64,000 bases of DNA from Pseudomonas abyssi (lineage in GTDB: Bacteria > Pseudomonadota > Gammaproteobacteria > Pseudomonadales > Pseudomonadaceae), in contig NZ_NTMR01000003.1 of NCBI RefSeq assembly GCF_002307495.1, forward strand, positions 409,602 through 473,601, written 5' to 3'. Under the pieces are notes generated by a model that made no database searches, was not told the DNA's origin, and worked only from the letters and a program-made list of their open reading frames with translations. Made by a program: the position numbers and the translations under genes. This document shows positions 24,619 through 33,846 of this stretch, one piece after another; positions within the stretch are counted from its first letter, which is position 1; every line of letters starts with the position of its first letter.

Positions 24619-25467
24619 ATGCGAAAACTAGCTTATGCCCTGCTGCTCTGCGCGGCTACCGTTCAGGCGCAAGAGCCCGCAGCGGTTACCCCGCCCCAGC
24701 TCGACGAGGCTCAGGTGGCCGCTATTCGCGCCGCCGTGGGCAACAGCGGTCGCACCATCACCAATGTCACCCGCGACGCTTACCGCAATCCCGAGCAGAC
24801 GCTGACCTTCTTTGGCGTGACGCCCGAGCAGACGGTGGTGGAAGTCTGGCCAGGCGGTGGCTGGTATACCGAGGTGCTGGCGCCGCTGTTGCGCGACCAG
24901 GGCACACTGATTGCCGCGCACTTTGATCCGGATAGCGAGGTCGGCTTTTTCAAGCGCTCGCGCGCGCAGTTTGAGGAAAAGCTGGCAGAGCACCCGGAGC
25001 GTTACGATCAGGTGCAACTGACGACGCTCAACTATGACGTCGACACACCGATCACCGAGCCTGGTACGGCCGACCGGGTGCTGACCTTCCGCAATGTGCA
25101 CAACTGGCTGGCGGCGGGTGACGGCAAGGCTGAGGTGATGTTCGACAAGTTTTATGCAGCGCTCAAGCCGGGCGGCATGCTAGGCGTGGTCGAGCACCGG
25201 GCCAAGGCGGGCACCTCGCTGGAGCAGATGATCGACTCGGGGTATGTCACGGAGGAGAAGGTGCGCGAGCTGGCCAGCAACGCCGGCTTTGAATTGCTAT
25301 CGGTCAGCCCGGCCAACCAGAATCCGCGCGACACCACCGAGCATCCGGAGGGCGTCTGGACGCTGCCACCCACGCTGCGTCTGGGTGATGAGCAACGTGC
25401 GCACTATCTGGCCATTGGTGAAAGTGACCGGATGACGCTGTTGTTTATCAAGCCAGAGCAGCAGTAA
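24619..25467 (+). CDS. Exported class I SAM-dependent methyltransferase-like protein
   Basis: The 282-residue protein begins with a clear signal peptide (MRKLAYALLLCAATVQAQE) and continues with a methyltransferase fold. QTVVEVWPGGGWYTEVLAPLL is motif I in variant form, TADRVLTFRNVHNW is the motif IV region, and ALKPGGMLGVVEHRA is the post-IV loop. It resembles the COG4798 group of predicted methyltransferases. SAM is not expected in the periplasm, so it may have lost activity or bind another ligand. It is divergent from arsS and is not an ArsM: the ArsM cysteines are absent. Confidence 0.85.
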   Translation: MRKLAYALLLCAATVQAQEPAAVTPPQLDEAQVAAIRAAVGNSGRTITNVTRDAYRNPEQTLTFFGVTPEQTVVEVWPGGGWYTEVLAPLLRDQGTLIAAHFDPDSEVGFFKRSRAQFEEKLAEHPERYDQVQLTTLNYDVDTPITEPGTADRVLTFRNVHNWLAAGDGKAEVMFDKFYAALKPGGMLGVVEHRAKAGTSLEQMIDSGYVTEEKVRELASNAGFELLSVSPANQNPRDTTEHPEGVWTLPPTLRLGDEQRAHYLAIGESDRMTLLFIKPEQQ

Positions 25468-25476
25468 GTCTGCTAA

Positions 25477-25510
25477 CGATCTGAAGGAGGCCTCTGTCTT
25501 CTTCAGATCG
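25477..25510. terminator. Hairpin terminator between the methyltransferase and AraC genes
   Basis: A 10-bp stem CGATCTGAAG / CTTCAGATCG with a 14-nt loop that contains GAGGCCTC sits between two convergent genes and is followed by CTCGTTT. It probably acts in both directions. Confidence 0.7.
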
Positions 25511-25548
25511 CTCGTTTATATCCTTTCTTGCTCTCTGCGTAGGCCGCA

Positions 25549-26580
25549 CTAGTCCCCTTTGCTGCGACTCAGCTCGCGCCGATACGCCGTCGGGCTCATA
25601 TTGGTCCAGCGGCGGAAGGCGCGGGTGAAGCTGCTCGGGTCTAGAAAGCCCAGCTCGTAGGCAATGCTGGTCAGGGACATCTGGCCGTCCACAATCAGCC
25701 TTATTGCGGCTTCCCGTCGCACTTCATCGGCCAGCTGTTCGTAGCTGGTCCCTTCCTGGCTCAACTTGCGGCGCAGGTGGCGCGGACTGATGTTCAGCGG
25801 CTCCGCTACCCGTTCGGCGCTGATATCACCTGACCCCAACAGCAGATGAATGCGGCGCCTGACCTGCTCGGTCAGGGCGTGGCTGGGCAGGGCAGCCTGC
25901 ATGGTTTCAAGCGCGGCGACCAGTTTGGGCAGGATAAAGGGGCTGGCGCTTGGCAGGGGGTGCCTGACCAAGGCTTGATCCAACACCAGCGTGTGTGGTC
26001 CGCCAAAGACGACCTCATTTCGGTGGAACAGCTGGCGGGCGATGTGTTCATCGGCGCAGCCCGGTATCTGCAGCTGCTGCAACAAGCCCTGGCTGCCGAC
26101 GTCCAGGCGGTTGAAGAAGCGGCTGAGGTAGCCCAGCACGGCATCGGTGTGCTGGTAGTGCGGATTACCCACCGGCTGCAGCGTGAGGTGCAATTTGCCC
26201 TCGGCCGCGCGGGAGACCAGCTTCAGTTGAGTGCTGAAAATACTGAAAAAGCGTTCCAGCAGGGCGACGGCATCTTCCATGCGGGGGCTGGCTGCTGCAG
26301 CCAGCGCCAGTGCTGCATAGGCCGTGGGCGCAAATACCCGGTGAATGCGCAGGCCAAACAGGGGGTCTTCGGAGATGCGTACAGCCTCGTCCCAGGCGTG
26401 GGAGCACAGGCGCTGATCGATAAAACAGGGGGCGCTGCTTTGGCTGTCCAGCAGGTGCGATAGATGCGCAGAGCTGGCGAGGGTCAGCTCGTACTGGCGC
26501 AGGGCCTGCTCGATGGTGGTGACCCAGAAGGCGCTTTCACGGACGTGAGCAAAGGAATCTGAGCTGGAGTTTTCGAGCAT
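25549..26580 (-). CDS. AraC-family regulator with N-terminal arabinose-binding-like domain, copy 1
   Basis: A 343-residue protein whose first 200 residues match the PF12625-type ligand domain (DPLFGLRIHRVFAPTAYAALALAAAASPRMEDAVALLERFFSIFSTQ). The C-terminal 100 residues form an AraC double HTH (ISPRHLRRKLSQEGTSYEQLADEVRREAAIRLI, then IAYELGFLDPSSFTRAFRRWTNMSPTAYR). The start at MLENSSS has AGGA at normal spacing. It lies divergent to the first DUF1302-DUF1329 pair and is a paralogue of the regulator at 30711-31757, so it is the presumed activator of that pair. Confidence 0.88.
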   Translation of the reverse strand: MLENSSSDSFAHVRESAFWVTTIEQALRQYELTLASSAHLSHLLDSQSSAPCFIDQRLCSHAWDEAVRISEDPLFGLRIHRVFAPTAYAALALAAAASPRMEDAVALLERFFSIFSTQLKLVSRAAEGKLHLTLQPVGNPHYQHTDAVLGYLSRFFNRLDVGSQGLLQQLQIPGCADEHIARQLFHRNEVVFGGPHTLVLDQALVRHPLPSASPFILPKLVAALETMQAALPSHALTEQVRRRIHLLLGSGDISAERVAEPLNISPRHLRRKLSQEGTSYEQLADEVRREAAIRLIVDGQMSLTSIAYELGFLDPSSFTRAFRRWTNMSPTAYRRELSRSKGD

Positions 26581-27062
26581 CGACTGCATCCTGCCTGACC
26601 ATTGTTGTGACAAAAGTGAAATTTGTCTTTTATAGCCGCGCAGTATAACGAGAATCTGGCATTGCAAAAGCCCGGTACAGGGTTCCGCACTGCAGAATTA
26701 TGTTGCAATCATTGTATTGGCTTTGTAACCGGTGACCGCTCGGGTCGGGTGTACGTTGGGGGTGAGTCCGACGGGAATGCCTGCGCAGCGCGCACCTTTT
26801 GGGTGCGCTCTTGATATCCTGCCAGTTGGCTCTAGACCGCTATTTTTGTGCTCTATGGGGCGAGAGATGGCATTTTTAGGGCGATATTGTGAAGCGCTCC
26901 CCAGTCTGTACTTATAGTGTCAATTCATTTGCTGAATGTCCTTTCGGGGTAAATATGTTGGCCGGATCGGACAAGTTATCGATGCTGGCCTCATGACAGA
27001 CTGCCATGGTCTTGAACGCGCACCCTTCGCGCGAGTTCATGTCACCCAAACGGAGCAGCACA
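26581..27062 (+). promoter_or_regulatory. Control region of module 1 with conserved blocks
   Basis: This 482-bp gap holds TGAATGTCCT (26933-26942) and, 47 nt later, CTCATGACAGACT (26990-27002). The same two blocks in the same order precede the second DUF1302 gene. The start context AACGGAGCAGCACAATGACA is identical in both. A GCGCACC/GGTGCGC hairpin at 26790-26808 may end the upstream side. I see no gene or RNA here. Confidence 0.55.
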
Positions 27063-28871
27063 ATGACAAAAAAAATGCATGGCTGGTCTCTTGCCGCATT
27101 GCCTCTGGCGATTGGCATGGCCACTTTCTCTGGCGCTGCAAACGCAGTCGCTTTCAATATCGGTGAAGTCGAAGCTCAGCTGGATTCTCAGTTGTCCGTA
27201 GGCGTCAGCATGTCCACCCAAGGTGCCGACAAGCGCTTTATTTCTGTGAACAACGGCGGTGAAGCGGCCGCTCGTACATCCGATGACGGTCGTCAGAACT
27301 ATGACGCTGGCGATGTCTTCTCCAAGATTTTCCGTGGTGTGCACGACCTGGAGCTGCGTTACGGTGATTCCGGCGCCTTCTTCCGTGGCAAGTACTGGTA
27401 CGACTTTGAAACCAAAGACGGCAGTCAGCGCTTCTATGATATTGATGATTCCAGCCGTGATCCGCTGCAAAAGGCTTCCGGTGTAGCGCTGCTGGACGCT
27501 TTCGTCTATCACAACTACTTCATCGGCAACAATCCGGGTAACGTCCGTCTTGGTCGTCAGGTTGTCAGCTGGGGTGAGTCTACCTTTATCCAGAACTCCA
27601 TCAACTCCATCAACCCGATTGACGTGGCCGCTCTGCGCCGCCCGGGTGCCGAGCTGAAGGAGGGTCTGCTGCCGGTCGAGATGTTGTACCTCTCTCAGGG
27701 CCTGACTGAAAACCTGAGCATGGAAGCCTTCTACCAGCTCAAGTGGGCGCCGACTGTTCTGGATAACTGCGGTACTTTCTTTGGTTCCGATACCTTGGCC
27801 AAAGGCTGTAATGATCGCTTGGTCTTCAATGGCACTGATTTCCCTCAGGGTCAGCAACCGAACTTTACCTACATCGCTCGTAGCGAAAAAGATCGCGAAG
27901 CGAAAGACGAGGGGCAGTTTGGTGTGGCATTCCGTTGGTTCGTTCCGGAGCTGAATGATTCGGAATTTGGCTTCTACGCCATGAACTATCACAGCCGAAC
28001 CCCCATTTACTCCAACATCGCTGGTGACCTGGCTGGTCCGTTCAACAACGGCATTCCGACTCCTGGCTTGGACGGTACACTGGGTGGTGCGGGTTACTTC
28101 TTTGAATACCCTGAAGATATTCGCCTGTACGGTGTGAGTTTCCAGACCAGTGTTGCTGGCGCGTCGGTTGGCGGTGAAATCAGCTATCGCCCGAACATGC
28201 CGATGCAGATCAACACCGGCGACATGAGCCGTACCGCTCTGCAGCTGGGTGCCGATAACACGCACCGCGATTATGCCGATGTTGCCCCGGGCACCTACAT
28301 TCCGGGTTATCAGCGTAAGGAATTCTGGCAAGCGCAGGTCAGCGTAATTCAGTTCTTCGATCGAGTGCTTGGCGCGAGCCGTTTGTCACTGGTTGGTGAA
28401 GCTGGCGTTAACTACATCTCCGGTCTGGGTGATGTGAAGTTTGGTCGTGACTCTCTGTTTGGTCAGAGCCCGTTCGTTGACGGCGATACCGGCCTCGGTG
28501 CCTTGCCGGCTGGACAGTGTTCCTCCAACGAGGGTACTGCTGCACCGGGTCGATCCCCGAATGCGGCAAGCTGGTGTGAGAACGATGGTTTCTACACCTC
28601 CTGGTCCTCTGGTTACCGCATCCGCGCGTCGCTGGATTACAGCAACGTCATCGCCGGTATCAACCTGAGCCCGAACCTGTCCTGGTCGCACGACGTTGAA
28701 GGTTACGGCCCCAACTTCACCGAAGACGCCAAGGCGATCAGTGTTGGTCTGAACGCTGACTACGGCAACAAGTACAACGCCTCCATCAGCTACACCGACT
28801 TCTTCGACGGCAAGTACAACACCGCCGTTGACCGCGACTTCGCTTCCGTCAGCTTCAGCGTAAGCTTCTAA
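27063..28871 (+). CDS. DUF1302 family outer-membrane protein, copy 1
   Basis: The 602-residue protein begins with a signal peptide (MTKKMHGWSLAALPLAIGMATFSGAANAVAF). It continues as a beta-barrel-type DUF1302 protein, with LDSQLSVGVSMSTQG, VRLGRQVVSWGESTFIQNSINSINPIDV, FYQLKWAPTVLDNCGTFFG and a final DRDFASVSFSVSF whose terminal Phe is typical of BamA substrates. The ATG at MTKKMH was chosen because the upstream extension lacks an SD and the signal peptide begins here. It forms an operon with the DUF1329 gene 24 nt downstream. Such pairs are thought to handle hydrophobic compounds or lipids at the envelope; the role here is unproven. Confidence 0.9.
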   Translation: MTKKMHGWSLAALPLAIGMATFSGAANAVAFNIGEVEAQLDSQLSVGVSMSTQGADKRFISVNNGGEAAARTSDDGRQNYDAGDVFSKIFRGVHDLELRYGDSGAFFRGKYWYDFETKDGSQRFYDIDDSSRDPLQKASGVALLDAFVYHNYFIGNNPGNVRLGRQVVSWGESTFIQNSINSINPIDVAALRRPGAELKEGLLPVEMLYLSQGLTENLSMEAFYQLKWAPTVLDNCGTFFGSDTLAKGCNDRLVFNGTDFPQGQQPNFTYIARSEKDREAKDEGQFGVAFRWFVPELNDSEFGFYAMNYHSRTPIYSNIAGDLAGPFNNGIPTPGLDGTLGGAGYFFEYPEDIRLYGVSFQTSVAGASVGGEISYRPNMPMQINTGDMSRTALQLGADNTHRDYADVAPGTYIPGYQRKEFWQAQVSVIQFFDRVLGASRLSLVGEAGVNYISGLGDVKFGRDSLFGQSPFVDGDTGLGALPAGQCSSNEGTAAPGRSPNAASWCENDGFYTSWSSGYRIRASLDYSNVIAGINLSPNLSWSHDVEGYGPNFTEDAKAISVGLNADYGNKYNASISYTDFFDGKYNTAVDRDFASVSFSVSF

Positions 28872-28895
28872 GACTGACCACAGGAGAACAACAAT

Positions 28896-30266
28896 ATGCG
28901 TATGCAAACAACTCTCATCGGCGCCGGTGGTCTGGCGTTCAGCCTGCTTGCAACAGGCGTCATGGCTCAGAGCCTGACCCAGGCTGAAATCGATTCTCTG
29001 GGTACCACTCTGACGCCCATCGGCGCACAGAAAGAAGGCAACGCGGCTGGCACCATTCCGGAGTGGACTGGCGGCCTGCCGACTGACGCGGGTCAGTCGC
29101 TGCCGAACAACTTCCTGGAAAGCCCCTACAAGGACGATCAGCCCGAGTTCGTGATTACTGCTCAGAACTATCAGCAGTACAAGGACAACCTGACGCCTGG
29201 TCAGGTCGCGCTGTTCGAGCGCTATCCTGAGACTTTCCGCATGCCGATCTACAAGACCCAGCGTTCTGTTGGCTTCCCGCAGTCGGTCTATGATCAGGTC
29301 AAGGCAACGGCCGGTCAGGCCAAGCTGGTCAATGGCGGTGATGGTATTTCCAACTTCGCCCATGGCTCGTTTGCCTTCCCGATTCCGAAGTCGGGTGCCG
29401 AGGTGGTCTGGAACCACAACACCCGCTACCGCCTGAACGTGCACCGCTGGTACATGCAGGCCATGCCGCAAACCAACGGCTCGTTCACTCTGATCAAGAT
29501 GGAAGAAGAGGTCGGTTACCCGGAGCAGATGTCTGACGTGGACGCATCGACCATGCCGAACACGCTGCTGTTCTTCAAGCAGCGTGTGAACGCACCGGCG
29601 CGTCTGGCAGGTAACGTACTGCTGGTACACGACAGCCTGGATCAGCTGAAAGAGCCGCGCATGGCGTGGGTATACAACGCCGGTCAGCGCCGCGTACGTC
29701 GTGCTCCGCAGGTTGCCTACGATGGCCCGGGTACCGCGTCTGACGGTATGCGTACGTCTGACAACTTCTCCATGTACAACGGTGCGCCGGACCGTTACGA
29801 CTGGACGCTGGTTGGCAAGAAGGAAATCTACATCCCGTACAACAGCGGCAAGCTGACCGAGCCTGGCGTTCAGTATGATGACGTACTGCAAGCCGGCCAC
29901 ATCAACCCGGAGTTCACGCGCTTCGAGCTGCACCGCGTCTGGGAAGTGCAGGGTAACGTCAAGGATGGTCAACGCCACATCTACGCACAGCGTAACTTCT
30001 TTGTGGACGAAGACTCCTGGATGATCTCGCTGGCGGACCACTACGATGGTCGCGGCACTCTGTGGCGTGTAGGTGAAGGCCACCTTGGCTTCAACTACCA
30101 GCAGAAGATCCCGGGCTACTCCATCGAAACCCTGTATGACCTGCTGGCCGGCCGCTACATCGCACTGGGTATGTACAGCGAAGAAAACTCTGCGCCGCAG
30201 TATGACTTCGACCCCAGCTACAGCCAGTTCACCCCGGCCGCGCTGCGTGCCTCGGGCGTTCGCTGA
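28896..30266 (+). CDS. DUF1329 family periplasmic/outer-membrane-associated protein, copy 1
   Basis: The 456-residue protein has a signal peptide (MRMQTTLIGAGGLAFSLLATGVMAQS) and the DUF1329 core: GTLTPIGAQKEGN-like start, GTIPEWTGGL, YPETFRMPIYKTQRS, WNHNTRYRLNVHRWYMQAMPQTNG and LLVHDSLDQLKEPRMAWVYNAGQRRVRRAPQVAYD. The last stretch resembles LolA/LolB-like lipid-binding folds. GGAG lies 9 nt before the ATG. It is partner of the DUF1302 protein and shares a 92-bp identical DNA tract with its paralogue at 33847-35217. Confidence 0.9.
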   Translation: MRMQTTLIGAGGLAFSLLATGVMAQSLTQAEIDSLGTTLTPIGAQKEGNAAGTIPEWTGGLPTDAGQSLPNNFLESPYKDDQPEFVITAQNYQQYKDNLTPGQVALFERYPETFRMPIYKTQRSVGFPQSVYDQVKATAGQAKLVNGGDGISNFAHGSFAFPIPKSGAEVVWNHNTRYRLNVHRWYMQAMPQTNGSFTLIKMEEEVGYPEQMSDVDASTMPNTLLFFKQRVNAPARLAGNVLLVHDSLDQLKEPRMAWVYNAGQRRVRRAPQVAYDGPGTASDGMRTSDNFSMYNGAPDRYDWTLVGKKEIYIPYNSGKLTEPGVQYDDVLQAGHINPEFTRFELHRVWEVQGNVKDGQRHIYAQRNFFVDEDSWMISLADHYDGRGTLWRVGEGHLGFNYQQKIPGYSIETLYDLLAGRYIALGMYSEENSAPQYDFDPSYSQFTPAALRASGVR

Positions 30267-30322
30267 GTTAGGCTGATAGCAGGAACGCAGGGCGTCGTAA
30301 GGCGCTCTGTCGGCAAGACCCC

Positions 30323-30354
30323 AAAACCCCGCTCGAGGGATCGAGCGGGGTTTT
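30323..30354 (+). terminator. Strong Rho-independent terminator of module 1
   Basis: A perfect 14-bp stem AAAACCCCGCTCGA / TCGAGCGGGGTTTT with a GGGA loop follows the DUF1329 stop by 57 nt and runs into TTTTGTTTTG. Confidence 0.95.
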
Positions 30355-30710
30355 GTTTTGTTGGTTGCTCGCGGTCAACCGGTTTGCGCTTGCCTGCGCC
30401 GCAGGCAGCTAACCTCGGTTGATCTATTGCGCGGCATGCGACGCTGCGCCTGATGATTACAGTACCTGCTTCCTTGGCCAGCCTCAGCTGACCAGATTCC
30501 CGCTGACCCTCTCGATCACCTGCATAACCTGTTGGCGCGAGGGTATATCGCGGATTGACTTTGGCCTTTTTTATCGCCAGTGCACCCACCGGCAGCTCTG
30601 AGGGCTACTGGGGTAGGCGATGTATCGGTGAAGGGGGGGCGTGCGCCAGGTACTGTGCCGAGACCGGTACACAATTTGAGGCACCTGATGGTGCCTCTTC
30701 TTTACCTTGG
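30355..30710. other. Intergenic region between modules 1 and 2
   Basis: No gene is supported in these 356 bp. A hairpin GAGGCACC-TGAT-GGTGCCTC (30678-30697) followed by TTCTTT lies 14 nt from the end of the AraC gene and is probably its terminator, in one or both directions. Confidence 0.6.
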
Positions 30711-31757
30711 TTAGACGCCGGGAACCGCTGGTTGCTTCTGCTGGCTGCGGAAGCTGGTCGGGCTCATGCCGGTCCAACGGCGGAACGCACGGGTAAAACT
30801 GCTGGGGTCCAGAAAGCCCAATTCAAAGGCGATACGCCCCAGGTTCAGTTTGCCCTCGCGAATCAGCCGCATGGCCAGCTCCATGCGCACCTCATCCAGC
30901 AGCTTTTCATAGGTGGTTTGCACTTCGCTAAGCTTGCGGCGCAAGTGACGCGGGCTCATGTTGAACGGGGTGGCAACCAGCTCTTCGGATACTTCGCGCT
31001 CGGAAACCAGCACTCTGATTCGCTGTTTGACCTGCTCGGCAAAATCCACATTGGGCAGCTCGCTGAGCATGTCTTCCAGGGAGCTGTCGAGGCGCTTGCG
31101 CAAAAAAGCATCGGCGTTGGGGAGCGCCGTGCGCAGCAGTTGCCGGGTAATGCGGAAAGACAGGCGCTTGGCGCCGAGGCGCACGCGGTTGCCCAGCAAG
31201 GTTTCACATTGGTCCCGGTTGCGATCGTGCTCGCCGGTCAGGCGCGCTTCGAGCATCAGCGAGGCCCTGCCGATGCCCAAGGCTTCCCAGATCTTGTTGC
31301 ACTGGCTCATCACCGCTTCCATGTGCTGCGGGTGCGGATTGCCACGTGGTTGAAAATACAGGGTGAGGTATTGGTCATCCTCCACCGAATACAGCTGCAC
31401 CTGGCTGCTGAACACCGGCATAAAGCGGATCACGCGTTGAATCGCATCGCCCAGGGTTTCGCTGGATGCGGCGGCCAGGGCAAGCAGGGACAGTGTATTG
31501 GATTGGTGGTGATGGCCGACGCGCAAGCCGAAGCACTCGTCCTGTGACAGTCGGGCTGCAGCTGTCCAGAGGCGATTGATGTCAGTCTGGCTGATGTGGT
31601 TCTGGCTCAGATCCGCCGCCTTGCAGTGCTGGCGCAGATCGCTTGGCAGATCCCGCAGGGATTTGCCGTAGAGTTCCAGCCCCTGGGCAATGCTCTGGGC
31701 CCAAAAGCAGCGTTCGTTTACACGCTCTGACGAGAGAGCTTGAATCTGGGGAGTCAT
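30711..31757 (-). CDS. AraC-family regulator with N-terminal arabinose-binding-like domain, copy 2
   Basis: The 348-residue protein is a diverged paralogue of the regulator at 25549-26580. It has the same order: a ligand-binding-like N-domain (LSQDECFGLRVGHHHQSNTLSLLALAAASSETLGDAI) and a C-terminal double HTH (MSPRHLRRKLSEVQTTYEKLLDEVRMELAMRLI and IAFELGFLDPSSFTRAFRRWTGMSPTSFR). The second helix-turn-helix is nearly identical between copies, which suggests similar DNA sites. The ATG at MTPQIQ was preferred to a GTG two codons upstream. It is divergent from the second DUF1302-DUF1329 pair. Confidence 0.88.
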   Translation of the reverse strand: MTPQIQALSSERVNERCFWAQSIAQGLELYGKSLRDLPSDLRQHCKAADLSQNHISQTDINRLWTAAARLSQDECFGLRVGHHHQSNTLSLLALAAASSETLGDAIQRVIRFMPVFSSQVQLYSVEDDQYLTLYFQPRGNPHPQHMEAVMSQCNKIWEALGIGRASLMLEARLTGEHDRNRDQCETLLGNRVRLGAKRLSFRITRQLLRTALPNADAFLRKRLDSSLEDMLSELPNVDFAEQVKQRIRVLVSEREVSEELVATPFNMSPRHLRRKLSEVQTTYEKLLDEVRMELAMRLIREGKLNLGRIAFELGFLDPSSFTRAFRRWTGMSPTSFRSQQKQPAVPGV

Positions 31758-31887
31758 GGGCACTGTGGGCCTCGGTTTTATTATTGTTTGTTGACCGCTT
31801 AGGACCTAAACAATAAAGCAGCGACAGCCATTGTGCAAAATTTTGCAACGGATAATTGCGCGTGTTGGATCAAGGGTATTCAGAGCA

Positions 31888-31955
31888 TGAATGTCCTGAG
31901 CGGACAAAAAACTCGTCCTAATCGGTCAAATAAGGTTCCAATCTCATGACAGACT
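31888..31955 (+). promoter_or_regulatory. Conserved upstream blocks of module 2
   Basis: TGAATGTCCT (31888-31897) and CTCATGACAGACT (31943-31955) repeat the blocks found upstream of copy 1, with a gap of 45 rather than 47 nt. They lie 66 nt before the DUF1302 start. They are candidates for the AraC-type operator and the core promoter, though which is which cannot be told. Confidence 0.5.
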
Positions 31956-32020
31956 TGTCCCCGGTGCTAGACGGCTTGCGTCGTCTTGAACCCATGATTC
32001 AAATCTAACGGAGCAGCACA

Positions 32021-33817
32021 ATGACAAAAAAAATGCATGCTTGGTCTCTGGCCGCATTGCCGCTGGCAATCGGCTTGGCCAGTTTCTCTGGATCGGCTGG
32101 GGCCGTCACTTTCAATATCGGTGAAGTTCAAGGTCAGCTGGACTCGCAGCTCTCTGTTGGCATGAGTGTATCGACCGCTGATGCCGACAAGAGATTTATC
32201 CACGTTGATACCGTTCGTAATGGCAAGGACATGGGTGGCCAAGCCGTGGCGCGGACTTCTGACGATGGTCGCCTCAACTATGACAAAGGCGATATCTTTT
32301 CCAAGATCTTCCGTGGCGTGCATGATCTGGAGCTGCGGTATGGTGATTCCGGTGCTTTTATTCGTGGCAAGTACTGGTATGACTTTGAAACCAAGGATGG
32401 CAGTCAGCGCTTCTACGACATCAGTGATGATGGACGTAATCCTCTGGTGAAATCGTCCGGTGTTGCCCTCCTGGATGCCTTCGTTTATCACAACTATTTC
32501 ATTGGCAATAATCCGGGTAACGTCCGCTTGGGGCGTCAGGTTGTGAGCTGGGGCGAGTCTACTTTCATCCAGAACTCCATCAACTCAATCAACCCAATTG
32601 ATGTCGCTGCCTTGCGTCGTCCAGGTGCCGAGTTGAAAGAAGGCCTGCTCCCGGTTGAGATGCTGTACCTCTCTCAAGGTCTGACCGAGAACCTGAGCAT
32701 GGAAGCTTTCTACCAGCTCAAGTGGGCTCCGTATGCGCTTGACAATTGCGGTACCTTCTTCGGCGCTGATACCTTGGCAGAGGGCTGTGTGGATCGCTTG
32801 GTGTATGCCTTGGATGATCGCCCGCAGGGTGAACAGCCCGCTGGAACCTATATCGTGCGTGCTCGCCACAACAAGGAAGCCTCAGATGACGGACAATTTG
32901 GCGTCGCTTTTCGCTGGTTCGTACCTGAGCTGAATGATTCTGAGTTTGGCTTCTATGCTATGAATTATCATAGCCGCGCCCCGATTTACTCCAATATTAC
33001 CGGCGTCACTACAGGCATTGACGGCGCCACCGCTGGTGCGGGCTACTTCTTTGAGTACCCTGAAGACATTCGTCTGTATGGCGTTAGCTTCCAGACTAAT
33101 GTGGGCGGCGTGTCACTGGGTGGGGAGTTGAGCTATCGCCCGAACATGCCCATGCAGATCAATACCGGCGACATGAGCCGTGCTGCGCTGACGACTGGCG
33201 CAGCATTTGAGGACAACACGCACCGCAACCTTGACGGTCTGCCGGCCGGTTCATACCTGCCAGGTTATGATCGCAAGGAGTTCTTCCAGGCCCAGGTAAC
33301 CGCTATCAAGTTCATCGAGCGCGTAATGGGGGCAAGCCGTCTGTCGCTGGTTGGTGAGGTTGGTGTAAACCACATTGGTGGTTTGGGCGACACCACTAAG
33401 TATGGCCGAGATTCTTTGTTCGGCCAGAGCCCTTGGCTGGCATCGGATGCGCCTAACACTGGTGTGCCGGGAACCTGCTCATCTCAGGCAGGTAACACCT
33501 CCACCTATCGCAATAGCTGGTGTGAAAACGATGGTTTCTACACAGGCTGGTCTTGGGGATACCGAATCCGCAGCAAGCTGGATTACAGCAACGTAATCGC
33601 CGGTATCAACTTGAGCCCCACTTTGGCTTGGTCGCACGATGTTGAGGGCTACGGCCCGAACTTCACCGAAGATGCTAAGTCTGTGAGCATCGGTTTGGAC
33701 GCGGATTACGCCAACAAGTACAACGCCAGCCTGAGCTATACCAACTTCTTTGATGGCAAGTATAACAACCAGGTCGACCGCGACTTCGCGTCCGTCAGCT
33801 TCAGCGTAAGCTTCTGA
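32021..33817 (+). CDS. DUF1302 family outer-membrane protein, copy 2
   Basis: The 598-residue paralogue of the protein at 27063-28871 has the same signal peptide start (MTKKMHAWSLAALPLAIGLA) and the same VRLGRQVVSWGESTFIQNSINSINPIDVAALRRPGAELKEGLLPVEMLYLSQGL core. It has the same DRDFASVSFSVSF end, with diverged loop regions around residues 255-290 and 410-500. Those variable stretches are probably surface loops, as expected for barrels adapting to different ligands. The SD region is identical to copy 1. The DUF1329 gene follows after 29 nt. Confidence 0.9.
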   Translation: MTKKMHAWSLAALPLAIGLASFSGSAGAVTFNIGEVQGQLDSQLSVGMSVSTADADKRFIHVDTVRNGKDMGGQAVARTSDDGRLNYDKGDIFSKIFRGVHDLELRYGDSGAFIRGKYWYDFETKDGSQRFYDISDDGRNPLVKSSGVALLDAFVYHNYFIGNNPGNVRLGRQVVSWGESTFIQNSINSINPIDVAALRRPGAELKEGLLPVEMLYLSQGLTENLSMEAFYQLKWAPYALDNCGTFFGADTLAEGCVDRLVYALDDRPQGEQPAGTYIVRARHNKEASDDGQFGVAFRWFVPELNDSEFGFYAMNYHSRAPIYSNITGVTTGIDGATAGAGYFFEYPEDIRLYGVSFQTNVGGVSLGGELSYRPNMPMQINTGDMSRAALTTGAAFEDNTHRNLDGLPAGSYLPGYDRKEFFQAQVTAIKFIERVMGASRLSLVGEVGVNHIGGLGDTTKYGRDSLFGQSPWLASDAPNTGVPGTCSSQAGNTSTYRNSWCENDGFYTGWSWGYRIRSKLDYSNVIAGINLSPTLAWSHDVEGYGPNFTEDAKSVSIGLDADYANKYNASLSYTNFFDGKYNNQVDRDFASVSFSVSF

Positions 33818-33846
33818 TCTGGCTGACCATAAGGAGAAATAACAAT

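Noticed and set aside
24619..25467. ArsM arsenite methyltransferase as partner of arsS
   Set aside because: The protein has a signal peptide and lacks the conserved arsenic-binding cysteines.
27042..28331. 429-codon open frame antisense to DUF1302 copy 1
   Set aside because: The sense frame encodes a clear signal peptide and barrel with a good SD; the antisense product matches nothing and reflects biased codon use.
28386..30083. 565-codon antisense frame opposite DUF1302/DUF1329 copy 1
   Set aside because: It spans two sense genes and their gap, lacks an SD, and a similar antisense frame appears opposite copy 2 (33865-35352), as expected from shared codon usage.
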